This document shows, in pieces, positions 11,532 to 22,880 of a stretch of 64,000 nucleotides of DNA. The notes below the pieces were generated by a model that did not search any database, was not told the origin of the DNA, and was given only the letters and a program-made list of their open reading frames with translations. Origin of the DNA: Proales similis (Eukaryota; Rotifera; Eurotatoria; Ploima; Proalidae); contig JAGVRJ010000003.1 of NCBI GenBank assembly GCA_019059635.1, positions 1,364,001 through 1,428,000 on the forward strand, in the 5' to 3' direction. The first letter of the stretch is position 1. Every line of letters begins with the position of its first letter. The translations under genes and the position numbers were made by a program.

Positions 11532-14500
11532 TGCGATCTGTTCTAGAAAGCAAGTCGGACTGCTCGCTCATAGGTAATCGATTTGATTGGTTTTAAGAAA
11601 TTCAATTGAAAATTGTGACAAAAAAAAATTAAACTCAACAGCGATTGTGGAGGATGAAAAAGTGCCGGGCGAGATCGGAATGGCGGAAATTGATCTCAAA
11701 CTATCGCAAATGGTGCTAAGCCAGTTCAAAGACGGCTCGACCTACTCTTACTTGAAGTCAAAAATCGAAGCATTCTCGCCAGACGAGGCAAGTCCAGCAA
11801 GCCAGTTTTAATCAGCCTCAGACAATCTCAGACAGAATCGGCCAGATTTTGATTTCGGTCAACTTTGGCTTCAGCGAGCTCAGAAATCAGCTGCAAAAAG
11901 AGTTCGACAATGTGACTTTGGTTCAACTTGAAAAGAGCTTTTTCAACAAGAAGAAAGGTAAGGTTTTCTGAGAGCGGGAATTTCTGACCCAAACTGATCG
12001 ACTTGGCTCGTTTGGCTCATGCAAGGCCTCGAGTATCTGAGGCGTTTGTGCATATTTGATTTTGCTCAGTGCAATGAGTTGGCCAACAAGTAATTCAATC
12101 CTCTTTCTCTCGATGATTTGATTGCCGTTCAAGCAGCTGAATTTTATAAATTAAAAGAAATTTGTGTCTTTCATGCAGTGCAGCGCTTATTCGCCACATC
12201 GAGCTCAGCGGCCGACTCGTGTTCTTGCCGGGCTCAATTCATACAGTGATCGAAGGCTCAGCCGAGCTGTGTCGTATCGGAGCCAACACAAGCGCATATT
12301 TAGAATTGGCCTTCAACGTGCGCACATTCAAGAGCCACAACAATCTGCTCGGCATCTTGAATCATACTTGCACTAAACATGGCTATCGCACGCTTAAGAC
12401 GAGTATCTTACAGCCACCAGTGGGTGAGTTTCACTTTCATTTGCTGCGCTAGCTTCAGTTTAAAACACCTTTTTCAAGATGCCAACTTGATCAAGTCTCG
12501 GCTTGGAATAGTTGAAGTACTCGCAAACGATCGTCATTTTCAGCTTAAATTGAGAGGCGCTTTAAAGGCCCTCTCGGCGCTGGACGACACAATTTCGTTT
12601 TGCTTTCAGGGAGTCAAACGCACTCCGGACCAGACAAGCCGATCGAGTGAGAACAAGCTCCAGCAGTTGTGGTCTATGCGACGCTTGGTGTTGGCCGCCT
12701 TTAATCTGCTCGACTTGCTTCAGAACGAGGCCAAGTTTGAGCTAATTGAACATCAAAAAGTCTGTAAAGTTGTCCAGCCAATCGGCTCAATTCAACTTTT
12801 TCCCTAAAATTTCTCCAGGTTTTGACAGAACGTGATAAATTGGATCGAATCCTGGACGAGATCAATAGAGTGCTTGTCGCCGACGAAAGTCACACCAACA
12901 AAAGCCTGATGAGCTCTAGAATCCAGCGTTGTATGGCTTTGAAGGTAAGAATGAAACCAAAATAAAAGCTGATTCGCTTTGACCAATTCGTAAATTGTAA
13001 AGCCAGGCTTGAATGGCCTTGTAGATGCCATGAGGCGTTCTTACATTCAACTGGTCACTCAAGTAACAGGTTCGATTTTTGACTTGTGGTAGAGAAATTC
13101 TGATAATGCTGTTTCCTTTTCTGCTTCTTCTTCTTCTTTTCAAAGTCTACGGCGATCGCGTATGCCAGGAACGTTTACCCTCTGCCAAGCTCATTCACAA
13201 TTCTGCCCGAGGCTTCTGCTTTCAAATGAACTTGAAAATGAAAGGCAGCACTAAGAGTAGTAGTAGACGCTGTTGATTTTAAACGCAATCATTAAGAAAG
13301 CGATTCGTGAAAGGTTCAAGAAGAGCCAAGCGAGAGCTTGAAAAAGACTTCATTGTGCTCACCAGCAGCAATGCCAGGGTCCTATTAACCACAAGCAAAC
13401 TGATCAAATTGAACGAGAGAGTGAACGAGCTAATGGACGAAATCTTCTTCTCAATGAACACGTAAGTCCGTTGCTTTTTATGGCGCCAGTTCACAAAAGT
13501 ACTCAAATGAGTCTAAATTGACAAAGAATACTGAATGGAGCATTGGACCGACTCAGACCGTGCTTTGTCTTGTTTTTCAAACTCAACGAGCTCGTCACTC
13601 GGCTTGACTTGCTTCTCTCGGCCGCAACGTACGCTCTGGACATTCATCCATTTGCTAATGCCAACTTGCACGGCCACGGCCTCTGGCTGTTGAACTCTGT
13701 TCATCCGATTCTGCACAATTTGAAGAGTCGAGCATTTGCGGCCAGAAAGGCGAGCGATGTGTTAATGGTCTCAAGCGAGCGAGCGGTTGAAAACGAGCTG
13801 AAAATGGGCCCTTGTTCTGGCCTCGCTCTTATTACCGGAGTGAACATGAGTGGAAAGAGCACATTCCTGAAACAAGTCGGCCTCGCCTACATAATGGCTC
13901 AAAGCTCGCACTTGCTTCCGGCCTCTAAAGTCCATCTAAAGCCGATGCATCGAATTCTTTCCCTTTCGGCCGACTGCAGCCACAGTCAAGTTCTAAACGA
14001 GTCGTCGTTTGAGCTTGAAATAAGTGAAATTGCCGCAGTACTGAACGATCTAACAGACGACTCGCTGATTATCCTTGACGAACTGTGCCGAAACACAAAC
14101 TATTACGAGGGACTGGCGATCGCAATGGCCATTTGCGAACACCTGGTCTTGCGACTTGCTCGGCTCAAAAACGCCTACGTGCTGTTCGCCACCCATTTCA
14201 AAGAGCTCGCCTATCTGGAGAGTCTGTTTCCCCAAATAGAAACTTTTCACTTTGCTTGTGTCAAAGAACGAACCGACCGACTCAAGTACACTCACAAGCT
14301 TGCGGTCGGCGTTGAACCGGCCAAAAACTACGGTATTCGCTTTGAACACTTGAACTAGAGCGACAACTACTCATTGCTTAAGGATTAAATCTTGCCGAGC
14401 TAAGCCACTTGCCACATGAGCTTCTGGAGGACTGTCATCACTACCGACTGTTGTTTGAGAGCCAGACCAACGTAAAGCATTTCAAACAACTGAATTTGAT

Positions 14501-14732
14501 CGCACAATTTTTAAAGCAGACCTGTGTCGCTCTCGTCAAGTGGATGTCACTTCAATCAGCCGAAGAGCAGAAAAAGAAGGCGATCTTCGCTGCCTACAAC
14601 AAGCTCTTGGCCTTGGCCAACGAAGAAGCAGAGCTCAGCGACGAAATTCTCATTTCGAGGGCTTATTTAATTAAAAACGAATTTGAGAGCACATATGAAA
14701 AACTGATGAACGATCCGTCTCGATCCGATTGA
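11532..14732 (+). CDS. MSH4: MutS homologue 4, meiotic crossover factor
   Basis: Partner of MSH5 in the MutS-gamma heterodimer that stabilises meiotic recombination intermediates. Exon 1 (MRSVLESKSDCSLIG) splices across 70 nt to the family start IVEDEKVPGEIGMAEIDL. As usual for MSH4, the mismatch-recognition domain is absent. The connector, lever and clamp regions are divergent but recognisable (RRVSYSHQW, LPSAKLIHNSARGF). The ATPase domain has Walker A ITGVNMSGKSTFLKQVG, signature ESSFELEISEI, Walker B LIILDELCRNTNYYEGLAI and H-loop ATHFKEL. After an intron of about 50 nt the C-terminal NYGLNLAELSHLPHELLEDC matches the family. Changes inside usually invariant motifs (GPN to GVN, DELGRGT to DELCRNT) are real in the DNA; the Lys, Ser, Asp, Glu and His that do the chemistry remain. 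AATAAA overlaps the stop (14731-14738). Confidence 0.93.
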
Positions 14733-14953
14733 AATAAAGAGAATTTGAATTTCGGAGTCCGAATCTAAATGACGATGGCTCACTTCTGCAACGAACAAAT
14801 CAGACAGACAGTTAAACGAGCAAGGCCGGCCGCAATAGAGAGCGGCCAATGAGCTAGATGGGTTAGCACGTTGCGAAAGTCGATTCCCTCTTTTTCAAAT
14901 AGATTTCGTCTTTTCTCCTTGGCGGATTGTTGTGAGTCGAAATTGACACAGGA

Positions 14954-16444
14954 ATGGCAAGCGGGCAACAAAAGAAACAGCCACTCTGCTTGATACTCAT
15001 CGGCATGGCGGTAATCGATTAAACGAGACTTGGCTTGCTCTATGGGCCGGCTGAACAATTAAACTGAAAGGGCGCGGGAAAATCGTCCTTCTTTCAACGA
15101 CTGAATCTTCACTTGAGCAACCAGAAGAAAGTCTGCTACACCATCAACTTGGACCCAGCGTGCATGGAAACGACCACTCCGTGTAACATCGACATAAGAG
15201 ACACAGTGAACTACAAGGAAGTCATGAAGCAGTAACTCTCGTCTGTAACATGAGTAGACGCTCATTGTTTACGGTTTCGACAAACAAAGATACTCACTCG
15301 GACCCAACGGTGCCATAATAACCTCGCTCAATCTGTTCACGACCAAATTCGAGCAAGTTATCGGCCTGATCGAGAAACGCAGTGAGCAACTTGACTACGT
15401 TCTGATCGACACGCCCGGCCAAATAGAAGTGTTCACTTGGTCTGCGTCGGGCTCAATCATAACCGAGTCGTTGGTAATTGAGCTCTTTGGCTTTGTGCTT
15501 GTTCTTGCCAACAAACACGGCTCTTGTCCACCGCAGGCATCCACCATTCCGACTGCGATCGTTTACATGATGGACACGCCGCGCAGCGTAAATCCGGTCA
15601 CTTTCATGTCGAACATGCTCTACGCCTGCAGCATATTATACAAGACCAAACTTCCGTTCATGATCGTGATGAACAAGGTTGTACAGACGAATCGTGCTTT
15701 TGCCGCCGCCTTTACTTGAATCAAATTCACATTTCTAGAACGATATTGTCCATCACAATTTCGCCGCCGAGTGGATTCAGAATTTCGAGTCGTTTCAAGA
15801 CGCGCTCGAAAACGAGACAAGCTACATATCGAATTTGACGCGCTCTCTCAGTCTGGTGCTCGAAGAATTCTACAACAACATCAAGGTCAGCTCTCAAGCA
15901 AAAAGCTCCCACCTCTACTCGACTCAGATTGAACATGAAAAGTTTGTTGGAGCCTCGGCAGCAACAGGCGCCGGAATGGACGATTTCATGCGAGCGTGCG
16001 ATTTGCTTCGCGACGAGTTTGAAAAGTAAACCCGAATCAGCTTGGGAGTGCATTCAACCGAAAGCTTTCACAGCGTGTCGCGCATCAAGTGACTACAAAA
16101 AGGAGTATGAAAAGCTGCGGCAAAAGCAAGAGGAGAGGAAGCAAAAAGAGGCCGAAGAAGCGATGAGAAGAATCGAAGAAGACCTGAAGTCAAACAAAGT
16201 CTTGAACATAAACCAAGATGGTAGGGACCGGAAGGGACTGTTCGGACTAATAATCTTCTTATTTCAATTAGACGACGAGGAAAGGCTTAAGAAACTGAGC
16301 AACGAAGAAATTGGTTTGCGCTTGTTCGCTTAAAGTTCTTGTTCTCTCACTAATCCTTTTCTTGTCGCAGAAGCGAATCAGGAAGCACTCGAGCTCGAAT
16401 CATTGAAACGGTTCTTGGCCGCGGACAGAAAACCTTCAAATTAA
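14954..16444 (+). CDS. GPN1: GPN-loop GTPase 1 (RNA polymerase II import factor, XAB1)
   Basis: Essential GTPase that assembles and imports RNA polymerase II with GPN3. Start ATG 14954. Exon 1 ends inside the P-loop and intron 15011-15070 restores [14 protein letters not shown]. Exon 2 gives [20 protein letters not shown] and [12 protein letters not shown]. The next exon carries the diagnostic GPN loop ([16 protein letters not shown]) and G3 [20 protein letters not shown]. The next has [20 protein letters not shown] and G4 PFMIVMNK. Later exons give [20 protein letters not shown] and [13 protein letters not shown], and a Lys/Glu-rich helical tail. Introns are 60, 58, 63 and 61 nt. It starts 222 bp after the MSH4 stop on the same strand. 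AATAAA is at 16461-16466. Confidence 0.97.
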
Positions 16445-16460
16445 AACGGCAAATTCTTGA

Positions 16461-16466
16461 AATAAA
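16461..16466 (+). terminator. Polyadenylation signal of GPN1
   Basis: AATAAA 17 nt after the GPN1 stop. Confidence 0.6.
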
Positions 16467-16488
16467 CAATACGCAGAAAGAAGCAGAA

Positions 16489-16494
16489 TTTATT
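16489..16494 (-). terminator. Polyadenylation signal of CIMIP2
   Basis: AATAAA on the minus strand, 49 nt after the CIMIP2 stop and 22 nt from the opposing GPN1 signal. The two transcripts must overlap or end within this 98-bp spacer. Confidence 0.55.
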
Positions 16495-16542
16495 CGCCAG
16501 TCTATTTGGTCACTGCTGAACGCAGTCTATCCGGAAAGAGTC

Positions 16543-17929
16543 TTAGCACACCACCGTGTTGGGCGGGTTTTGCTCCAGATAGACGCCGAAATTCTCAAAT
16601 TGATGATTGCAAACCGGCAGCTCGCGCGATTCATTTCCATATGTGCTTCCGAACTCGAATCGGCGGCCTGGAAATAAGCAAGAAAATAATTCAATTTGTT
16701 GTCCTGTATGCCAACTTGAGGCAAAAGTACTACTCACCATGCAAGTGTCCCTAAAGTGAATTCAAAAGTGAGTGCTGACGATTGAAATAATCTAAAAATA
16801 GAAAATGATATTCTTACTGTATATCGTGGGATCATTCCGGGTGGAACGAATATGCGACGATTGGATGCCGACTCAGGACGTTCTTCCGCTCTGCAGATTA
16901 GATTGAATCCAAGTCTCGTTCAAGCTTAAGAGCACTTTATCAGGGCACTTACCCTGGATTGGAGCTCAGCGAGAAGCGAACAGACACAGGTCCTGTGCTT
17001 CTTGCTCGATTCAGCTCGTTGTTGAAAGTATTGAAGCCAATTTTAGACGCTTCATGATATCTCGCTCCCAAACCTAAGCTAGTGGGTCCAATCTTGGGCA
17101 CATAGCCTCTATATCCTGAAACACAAAGATTAGAAGGATTGAACCAGGAAATATTCAGACATAAAAAGAAGTTGATTATTGTTCAAAGTTTAAGACTTGC
17201 CTGGAATCGGCGCCTCGGTGAATTCGCGTCGGTCGCCTTTATTAGACGAAACTAAAGAAAGTCGAGAAAGAAAGAGATGTCAACTTCTTACTTCGGTCGG
17301 TGGACGCAAGTGAGTCGCGGAAGCTGCTGAGATGAGACTTGAGCTCATTCTCATCACAAATCGACTGATGCTTGCGCTGGCTGTTGACGCGCTCAACAAG
17401 ACTTTGATTCTTTTGCGCTTTTTGCTGCTTGCTGTCCAGAAAGTTGTCGATTGCCACATCGCATTCTCGTTTGTACGTTTCGCTGAATAGAAACTTTCTC
17501 GACGGCACGAATCCTTTAATTGACGAGAATTGAAGAGTAAACAAGCAAGAACCAGAGAGAGGAGATTAACCTGTGTATCCAGGAACCATCTGCTCGGTGA
17601 GTTTATTTCCTCCTTTCGGCTTTGGCAACTCGTTTCTCGGCCTGAAAGGTTCGTATTGGCCAAGAAATGATTGGCTTCTCTGTAGCTGAGACCTCGACGA
17701 GTGGTGTCCGGTGGCTAGTTCGTGCGTGTGATCGCCATATGTGTGGCCGTTTTGATACTTTAGCTGATGAATGTAGCCGCGGTAGCTAGATTAAAACGCG
17801 CATTAATGGGCGACAGAGTCATCAAATCCGCCTGTCCGCCTACCCGGGAATCTGCGAGCCCTCTTTAAGGTTACAAAAGCTTCGACGAGCCTCAATGGTC
17901 GGTCCACCTCCGAACGTGGTGCTAGTCAT
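16543..17929 (-). CDS. CIMIP2: Ciliary microtubule inner protein 2 (FAM166 family)
   Basis: Small protein of the axonemal microtubule lumen in motile cilia and sperm flagella. Minus-strand start ATG 17927-17929 (MTSTTFGGGPTIEARRSF). The protein shows four copies of the family GYxG(Y/F/H)xP-type element: IPGYRGYIHQLKYQNGHTYG, VPGYTGFVPSRKFLFSETY, GYRGYVPKIGPTSLGLGARY and IPRYTGHLHGRRFEFGSTYG. The last copy is assembled from three exons, including a 13-nt microexon (16738-16750) flanked by 67- and 70-nt introns; both joints are canonical and in frame. The C-terminus is ...NPPNTVVC. The paralogue (2A/2B/2C) is not decidable, so the symbol is for the family. Its presence implies motile cilia or flagellated sperm. 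It converges on GPN1 with 98 bp between stops. Confidence 0.85.
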
Positions 17930-18665
17930 TTTTCCTTTTTTTCTCTTTTTGTTTTGTTTTCTGCTTCTTTGCTTTTTTTCTGCCAACTCGTGCTAAACGC
18001 TTAGTGAATTAGCAAATTGCCTTAGTTTTGTTCAACAAAGTGAGGACAAGCTGTTGCACAAATACTTCACCTTTCAATTACAGTTAAGAGCCCCGCAGTC
18101 GGCGTTTTCATTATTTTCAGGCATTAAAACAGCTCTATGGTTACGTTGCGTTTAGACATGGAAACCGCATCATTGTGCCGGTTAGGTAATCGCTTCACTA
18201 GAACACACACACACACAAACACGCGCAAGTTAATGAGGCCTACAAGGCTGTGGTATGTTGGGGCTTCAAGTTGTTTGCCATCCGATTCGAACGAGCTGAA
18301 ATTCTAATTGGGACGCATAATTGCTCGATGCTCGATTTGTTTAATTTGAAATAAATTTTTCCTGTTTGCGCCTGTTCAATTCGACAAGCCTAAACCAACT
18401 TGAACAATTTTGCTTCTTTTATTGTTGTCAATCTCTTCTTACGAATAGAATAAAGCAGATCGATTTGATCTTGTGCGAAAATTAAAGAATCCTTTTGACA
18501 ACGTGTCGAACGGCTTGTTCAGACACGGAACGAATCGTCAATTGAAAATAAATTAAAAATGCATAAAATAGACTGAAACGCGTCAAAGCCAGGCGGTGAT
18601 ATGATGTCGAGTACTGTAACGAAGCGGTTGATTATCGTTCAGCTCTTAGATGAGTGATTCATTAG
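17930..18665. other. Divergent intergenic region CIMIP2 / ZDHHC12-like
   Basis: 735 bp, AT-rich, with a T-rich stretch just upstream of the CIMIP2 start and a short (AC)n repeat at 18203-18217. No gene seen. It should hold the two divergent promoters. Confidence 0.4.
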
Positions 18666-19890
18666 ATGATGGGCGGATTTTTCGTTTGGAAGAAAATTGC
18701 AGTCAGAAGTGTGCACTTGGCCTTGGTCTTGCTTGTGACTGGTTCGCTGTTCATACGAGCCACTGGTAAGCAGCCAATATCCGACGTGTCAATGCCAAAT
18801 GCCTGGCTGTTTAGATCAAGAAAACGTCCGGCGACTAAGAATTAAATGCGGCCTTGTTCGAACGTCGTCACTTTTACGTGGGCGCATACTCGGCGCTCGC
18901 ATACGCATCGCTTCTGTTTTACTTTGTCTGTTGTCTAATGGATCCAGGCTATGTGGCATTTGATGTAAGCTTGTCTGCATCCAAAGCTCAATGCACTCAT
19001 CCTCATGTGAGCTCAAGTGGGACTCAGAGGCTGGCTTCGAGCGCAGTCGAGTACTCGGCAAAAAGATTAAGAATCGATACTGCGACGTCTGTCAAATGGA
19101 GGTATGGATAAGAATTTCATTTGCACAGTTCTAATTAACCACTTGCTTTCTCAAAAGCAACCAATAAGGAGTCGGCACTGTCATGAATGTAACCGAGTAA
19201 GCTTCAGGCGCCTCCAGATCTCTTTCTTTATTCCATCAACAATCATTTTTCAATTTTAGTGCGTCTTCAAATTCGACCATCATTGGTAGATTACATGTTT
19301 TAATCAGCCTTGTAAGCCGGATCTGAGCTCTAATCTTCTCCGGTTCTACTCTTTAGCCCGTGGCTAGACACCTGCATCGGCGAGCGAAATCATAGGCACT
19401 TTGTTCTTTTCCTCATCTCAACCGATGCGCTTATTCTCTGGTCGCTTTACTTGGCCTGGTAAATTTCAATCGGTTTTAATTAGATTTCCTTATTCTCTTG
19501 TTCATTATTTTGCCTATTCTTAGGACAGATATATTATCTTATGCGACATGGCTTGACTGGCTCACTCAGAACATGTACATGCTGTTTATAATGCAAATAC
19601 TAATTGTGTCAGCAGTGGTTGTTCAGCCGCTGCTCTTTCTCCATCTATATTTCATGCTGAGAGGACAGACCACCTGGGAGGTGTTCTCACGCCAGAACAT
19701 AACCTATCTTCGCTTTATAAAGAGTCGTACCTTGAATCCGTTCGATCAGGGTTGCGTGTCTAATGTCATTCAGTTCTGTTTCGTTCCTTATGCGACGCGC
19801 TGGGAGGTGGTCTATGCAAGTCGCTTGTCTCAAATACTTGCCTCATATTCAGTGGTTAGCGCCCAGGCCGAGACAAATATTGATGAATAA
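18666..19890 (+). CDS. ZDHHC12: DHHC palmitoyltransferase, ZDHHC12-like
   Basis: Four-TM protein S-acyltransferase of internal membranes. Exon 1 encodes MMGGFFVWKKIAVRSVHLAL plus the first TM. The second TM exon ends LMDPGYVAFD, a block typical of ZDHHC12. The Cys-rich domain is spread over several tiny exons: RYCDVCQME, QPIRSRHCHECNR, CVFKFDHHC, PWLDTCIGERNHRHF. The active-site Cys codon is split by a 71-nt intron (19286-19356): TG before, C after. The last exon has two TMs, then TTWEVFSRQNITYLRF and NPFDQGCVSNVIQFC, which match the ZDHHC12 C-terminus. ATG 18666 sits directly behind ...TTCATTAG, an acceptor-like sequence; ATG 18669 is the alternative. A polyadenylation-like AATAAA lies near 20011. 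Confidence 0.88.
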
Positions 19891-21597
19891 TCTTCAACGT
19901 CATGCTCGCTAAATTAGGCCTCTTTTGTGGTTTTTATTTTATTTTTCCCCTTGTTTTTCTCATCATATGAGGCTCAATGCACAAATAACGCGCACATTTT
20001 ACATTTTACTTAATAAACAGTTTTCCATCCATTTTTCTGCTCTTTCTAGCTGCATCTGCTTTGTTGCTTGAAAACAGCCGAATGCCGACTTGAGGCTTTT
20101 ATCGGCGCGGCCAACGCTTGATTTTTTTATCAAAAGAGAAAATGTGCGAACCAAAAGAGATATGACTGGAAATTCATGCTCGAGCGACAGTTCATTTTTC
20201 ATCAACCAGCGAAATCGATTGCTTTCTTTCGGTAAGCATCGTTCGCCGAGGCGAAACAAATAATTTCTCGCAAGCACAGATGAAGTAAACGCTCTGGCAG
20301 AAAATTTTCCATTTACAAGCGCTGTTTGAGTGCCGTTTTAATTAACGCGTAAGCAAAGAGGAGAATTTTTTTTAATTTCAGCATTTTGCATCTCGCAGAT
20401 AGCAGGCATTTACACACTTGTCTCGCTCCTTCTAATTTGTCTACTTCGGCCTTTTTTGCAGCTATTTATTAAATTGTGTTGCAAACATTTCGCAGTTAAG
20501 CATTCACGGCCACAGGAAATAAAAAGAGAGAAGAAGAAGAAGAGCACCAGGCGGAAGGGCAGAAACAGCAAGAGATGAGCAAAACAGCAGCTGGTGCGAG
20601 CAGCAAGACAAAAAAGAAAGAATTTCTTTTATTCAGATGCTCAAAACAAGCCAAAACGAGCTTGCGTCGTTAGAAGGAGATCATGATCGATTGAATCAAC
20701 AACGCGCCATGGATTGTGTTGGATTTTCGGCGGTGTGTTGAGCTCATAGAGCGGCATTTTACTCAAGAAACGCCTAATAAACACTTTTGTTCCGTCGCAG
20801 GCAATTTTTACGGAAGTCAGAATGCATTGAAGGAATGAAATTCTATTTACTTTAACAACGCTTCCCGCACTGAAGTGCTCTGTTGTGCATAAGCAAGCGC
20901 TTTTTCCTTCTTACTCTCTTCCGCTCTGTTTCCTTCTTGCCTCTTCTTGTTTCTGGCTCGAAATTACTGCTTCTCTGGCTGAGTCGTCATTTTCGACAGC
21001 TCTTCTCCTACTGTCATGTATTTGTAATCAAGACAGCGGATTTAATTTATGAGGAAGGGTGTAACAAATTGTTTTTATATTTGGGCCTCGCGTATTGAAA
21101 CAACACCAGCCGGCAAGCAGAGTTCAGGTTCGCCCCCTCACTGCACATATCACTCGCAGAAGAAGATGTACGCCAGACTGCGGCAGCTCGTCAAATATTT
21201 CTTCTGGCTGCTTGTCGTTGGTTGCCGAAAAATGAGCGCTCTGGCACTGATTAGATCTTGACGAGCTGTTTTGACGAATGGCCGATTCCATTTCGGCTCG
21301 AATGAAATAAATGAATCAATTTAACGTTAGACATTGCATGCGTGTGTGCGAGTGTCAATATAGTTTGTCATTTTCACTCTGGCATCCGGTGCCTACTCGA
21401 AATCACTCTCATGTTTCTTATTCATAAAGATTCATATTCCTGAACATCCTAACATTAGTTCAAGACGCCACGAACCCAACAATTAGCACTCGACGCATAC
21501 AAGCAGACACACAAGATTAACTCACTGCCACGAGGCCAGACACCGACTGTGCTCTTGTTGCGTCCATCAAGCAAATTCTTTTTCATTCTTAATTTAG
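19891..21597. promoter_or_regulatory. Long upstream region of the GPCR gene
   Basis: 1.7 kb without a supported gene. It holds an AATAAA-type site for the upstream gene near 20011, T-rich and GAA-rich tracts (about 20520-20550) and small open frames without family signals. It ends in TTTTTCATTCTTAATTTAG directly against the GPCR ATG, which looks like a 3' splice site. Regulatory content is inferred from length only. Confidence 0.4.
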
Positions 21598-22880
21598 ATG
21601 GCTGATTTAGCGAACTCGACCACATTCATATTCGAGAGCATATTCAAAAAAATCCACTCGGACAGCTTTAGCAATGACCGGCCCATAGTCACAAATATCG
21701 CAGTGCCGGGAGGAGAACAAACAGCGTTGGCTCAATTTATTTTTGGAAAGATTCAAGAGGAGTCGTTTGACCTTCTTCCGAAGAGCGCTGCCACTCCATT
21801 CATGATTCTGTACGGCATTGTGAGTGTCCTTGGGCTAACGCTCAACATGACAATGATCTACGCCTTTTGCCGTGCCGAACGACTTCGAACCATTCGCAAC
21901 TTTTTCATCATCAATCTAGCCATCAGGTTGGCCACATTTTCCATTTCTAATCACTCTCGCTTCGACCATTTAATTGTTTTCTAAGCGACATTTTCCTCTG
22001 CTTATTTTGTGGGCCTCTCACCTACTTGAGGAACTACACACTCCACTGGCCGTTGGGCAGATTACTGTGCAAACTAGTGCCCAGTTTGCAAACAGCCTGC
22101 GTCATTGTGGCCGTGTTCAGCATAGCCGCCATCGCCATCGATCGGTGGCAACTGATCACGCACCCGGGCAAGGACTCGTTTCGCAAAAGCTACATGTACC
22201 TGTTCCTGCTTTTAATGTGGCTAGTTGCGTTCGCCGTCGGTTTTCCTTCGATCTATGTGGAAGACTTGCACATTATTCAGAAGGCCGACAGTGGCGAGGT
22301 GCTCTTGTGCGTCTGTCGTGAGATGTGGCATCTAAGAGAGCTCAAGTTTTCTTACAGCCTCATTATATTTATTGTCTACTACATACTGCCCATGTGTGCG
22401 GTGGTCGCTTGTTATTACAGAATATGTCGCTTTTTGAAGAACGGAGTGCCGTTCGCCGACTTGATTCAGCAAAAGAGACGTCAAGAGGAGGAAGAAGAAG
22501 AACAAGTGAACCAGTCGATCGAAATGGCCGAGTCAAGACCAGTGATTGAATTTGGCGAGCGTTTGGCCGCCCAGCATGGCCGACACAGGTTTAACCGAAG
22601 TCGCAAGCTCTTGTTCGTTGTCGCTGTTTCCTTTGCCGTTTGCTGGCTACCATTGACCGTCACCAATCTCTATCTGGATCTAGTTCCCTACTCAATTGAC
22701 GCCCAAATGCTGAAAGTGATTTTCCTCTCATGTCATCTGATAGCAATGCTGACCACGTGTATAAATCCGATTTTGTACGGACTGAAAAATCGCAATTTCA
22801 AAGAAGAATTCAAGGAGATTCAGCGTCAACTATTTTCCAATCGCGCACCGGTCGAACGCACTACAACTACTCAACAATAG
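21598..22880 (+). CDS. Class A peptide GPCR, neuropeptide Y/F-receptor-like
   Basis: Seven-TM rhodopsin-family receptor of 407 residues, encoded by two exons (21598-21926 and 21986-22880) joined over a 59-nt intron; the joint rebuilds the TM2 signature NLAISDIFLCLFCGPLTYL. The N-terminus has an Asn-Ser-Thr sequon at residue 6. The TM3 cysteine is in GRLLCKL and the ECL2 cysteine partner in CVCREMW. The TM3 end reads AIAIDRWQLITHP, so the E/DRY motif is DRW. TM6 has FAVCWLP and TM7 has TCINPILYG, followed by a helix-8-like KNRNFKEEF. ICL3 is long, with a run of Glu. TM6/TM7 and the ITHP loop resemble NPY/NPF and related peptide receptors; the ligand cannot be stated. AATAAA is at about 22920. 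Confidence 0.85.

Noticed and set aside
21061-21261. Frames in the GPCR upstream region as peptide precursors
   Set aside because: No signal peptide followed by processing sites; Cys and Ser content fits random AT-rich sequence.
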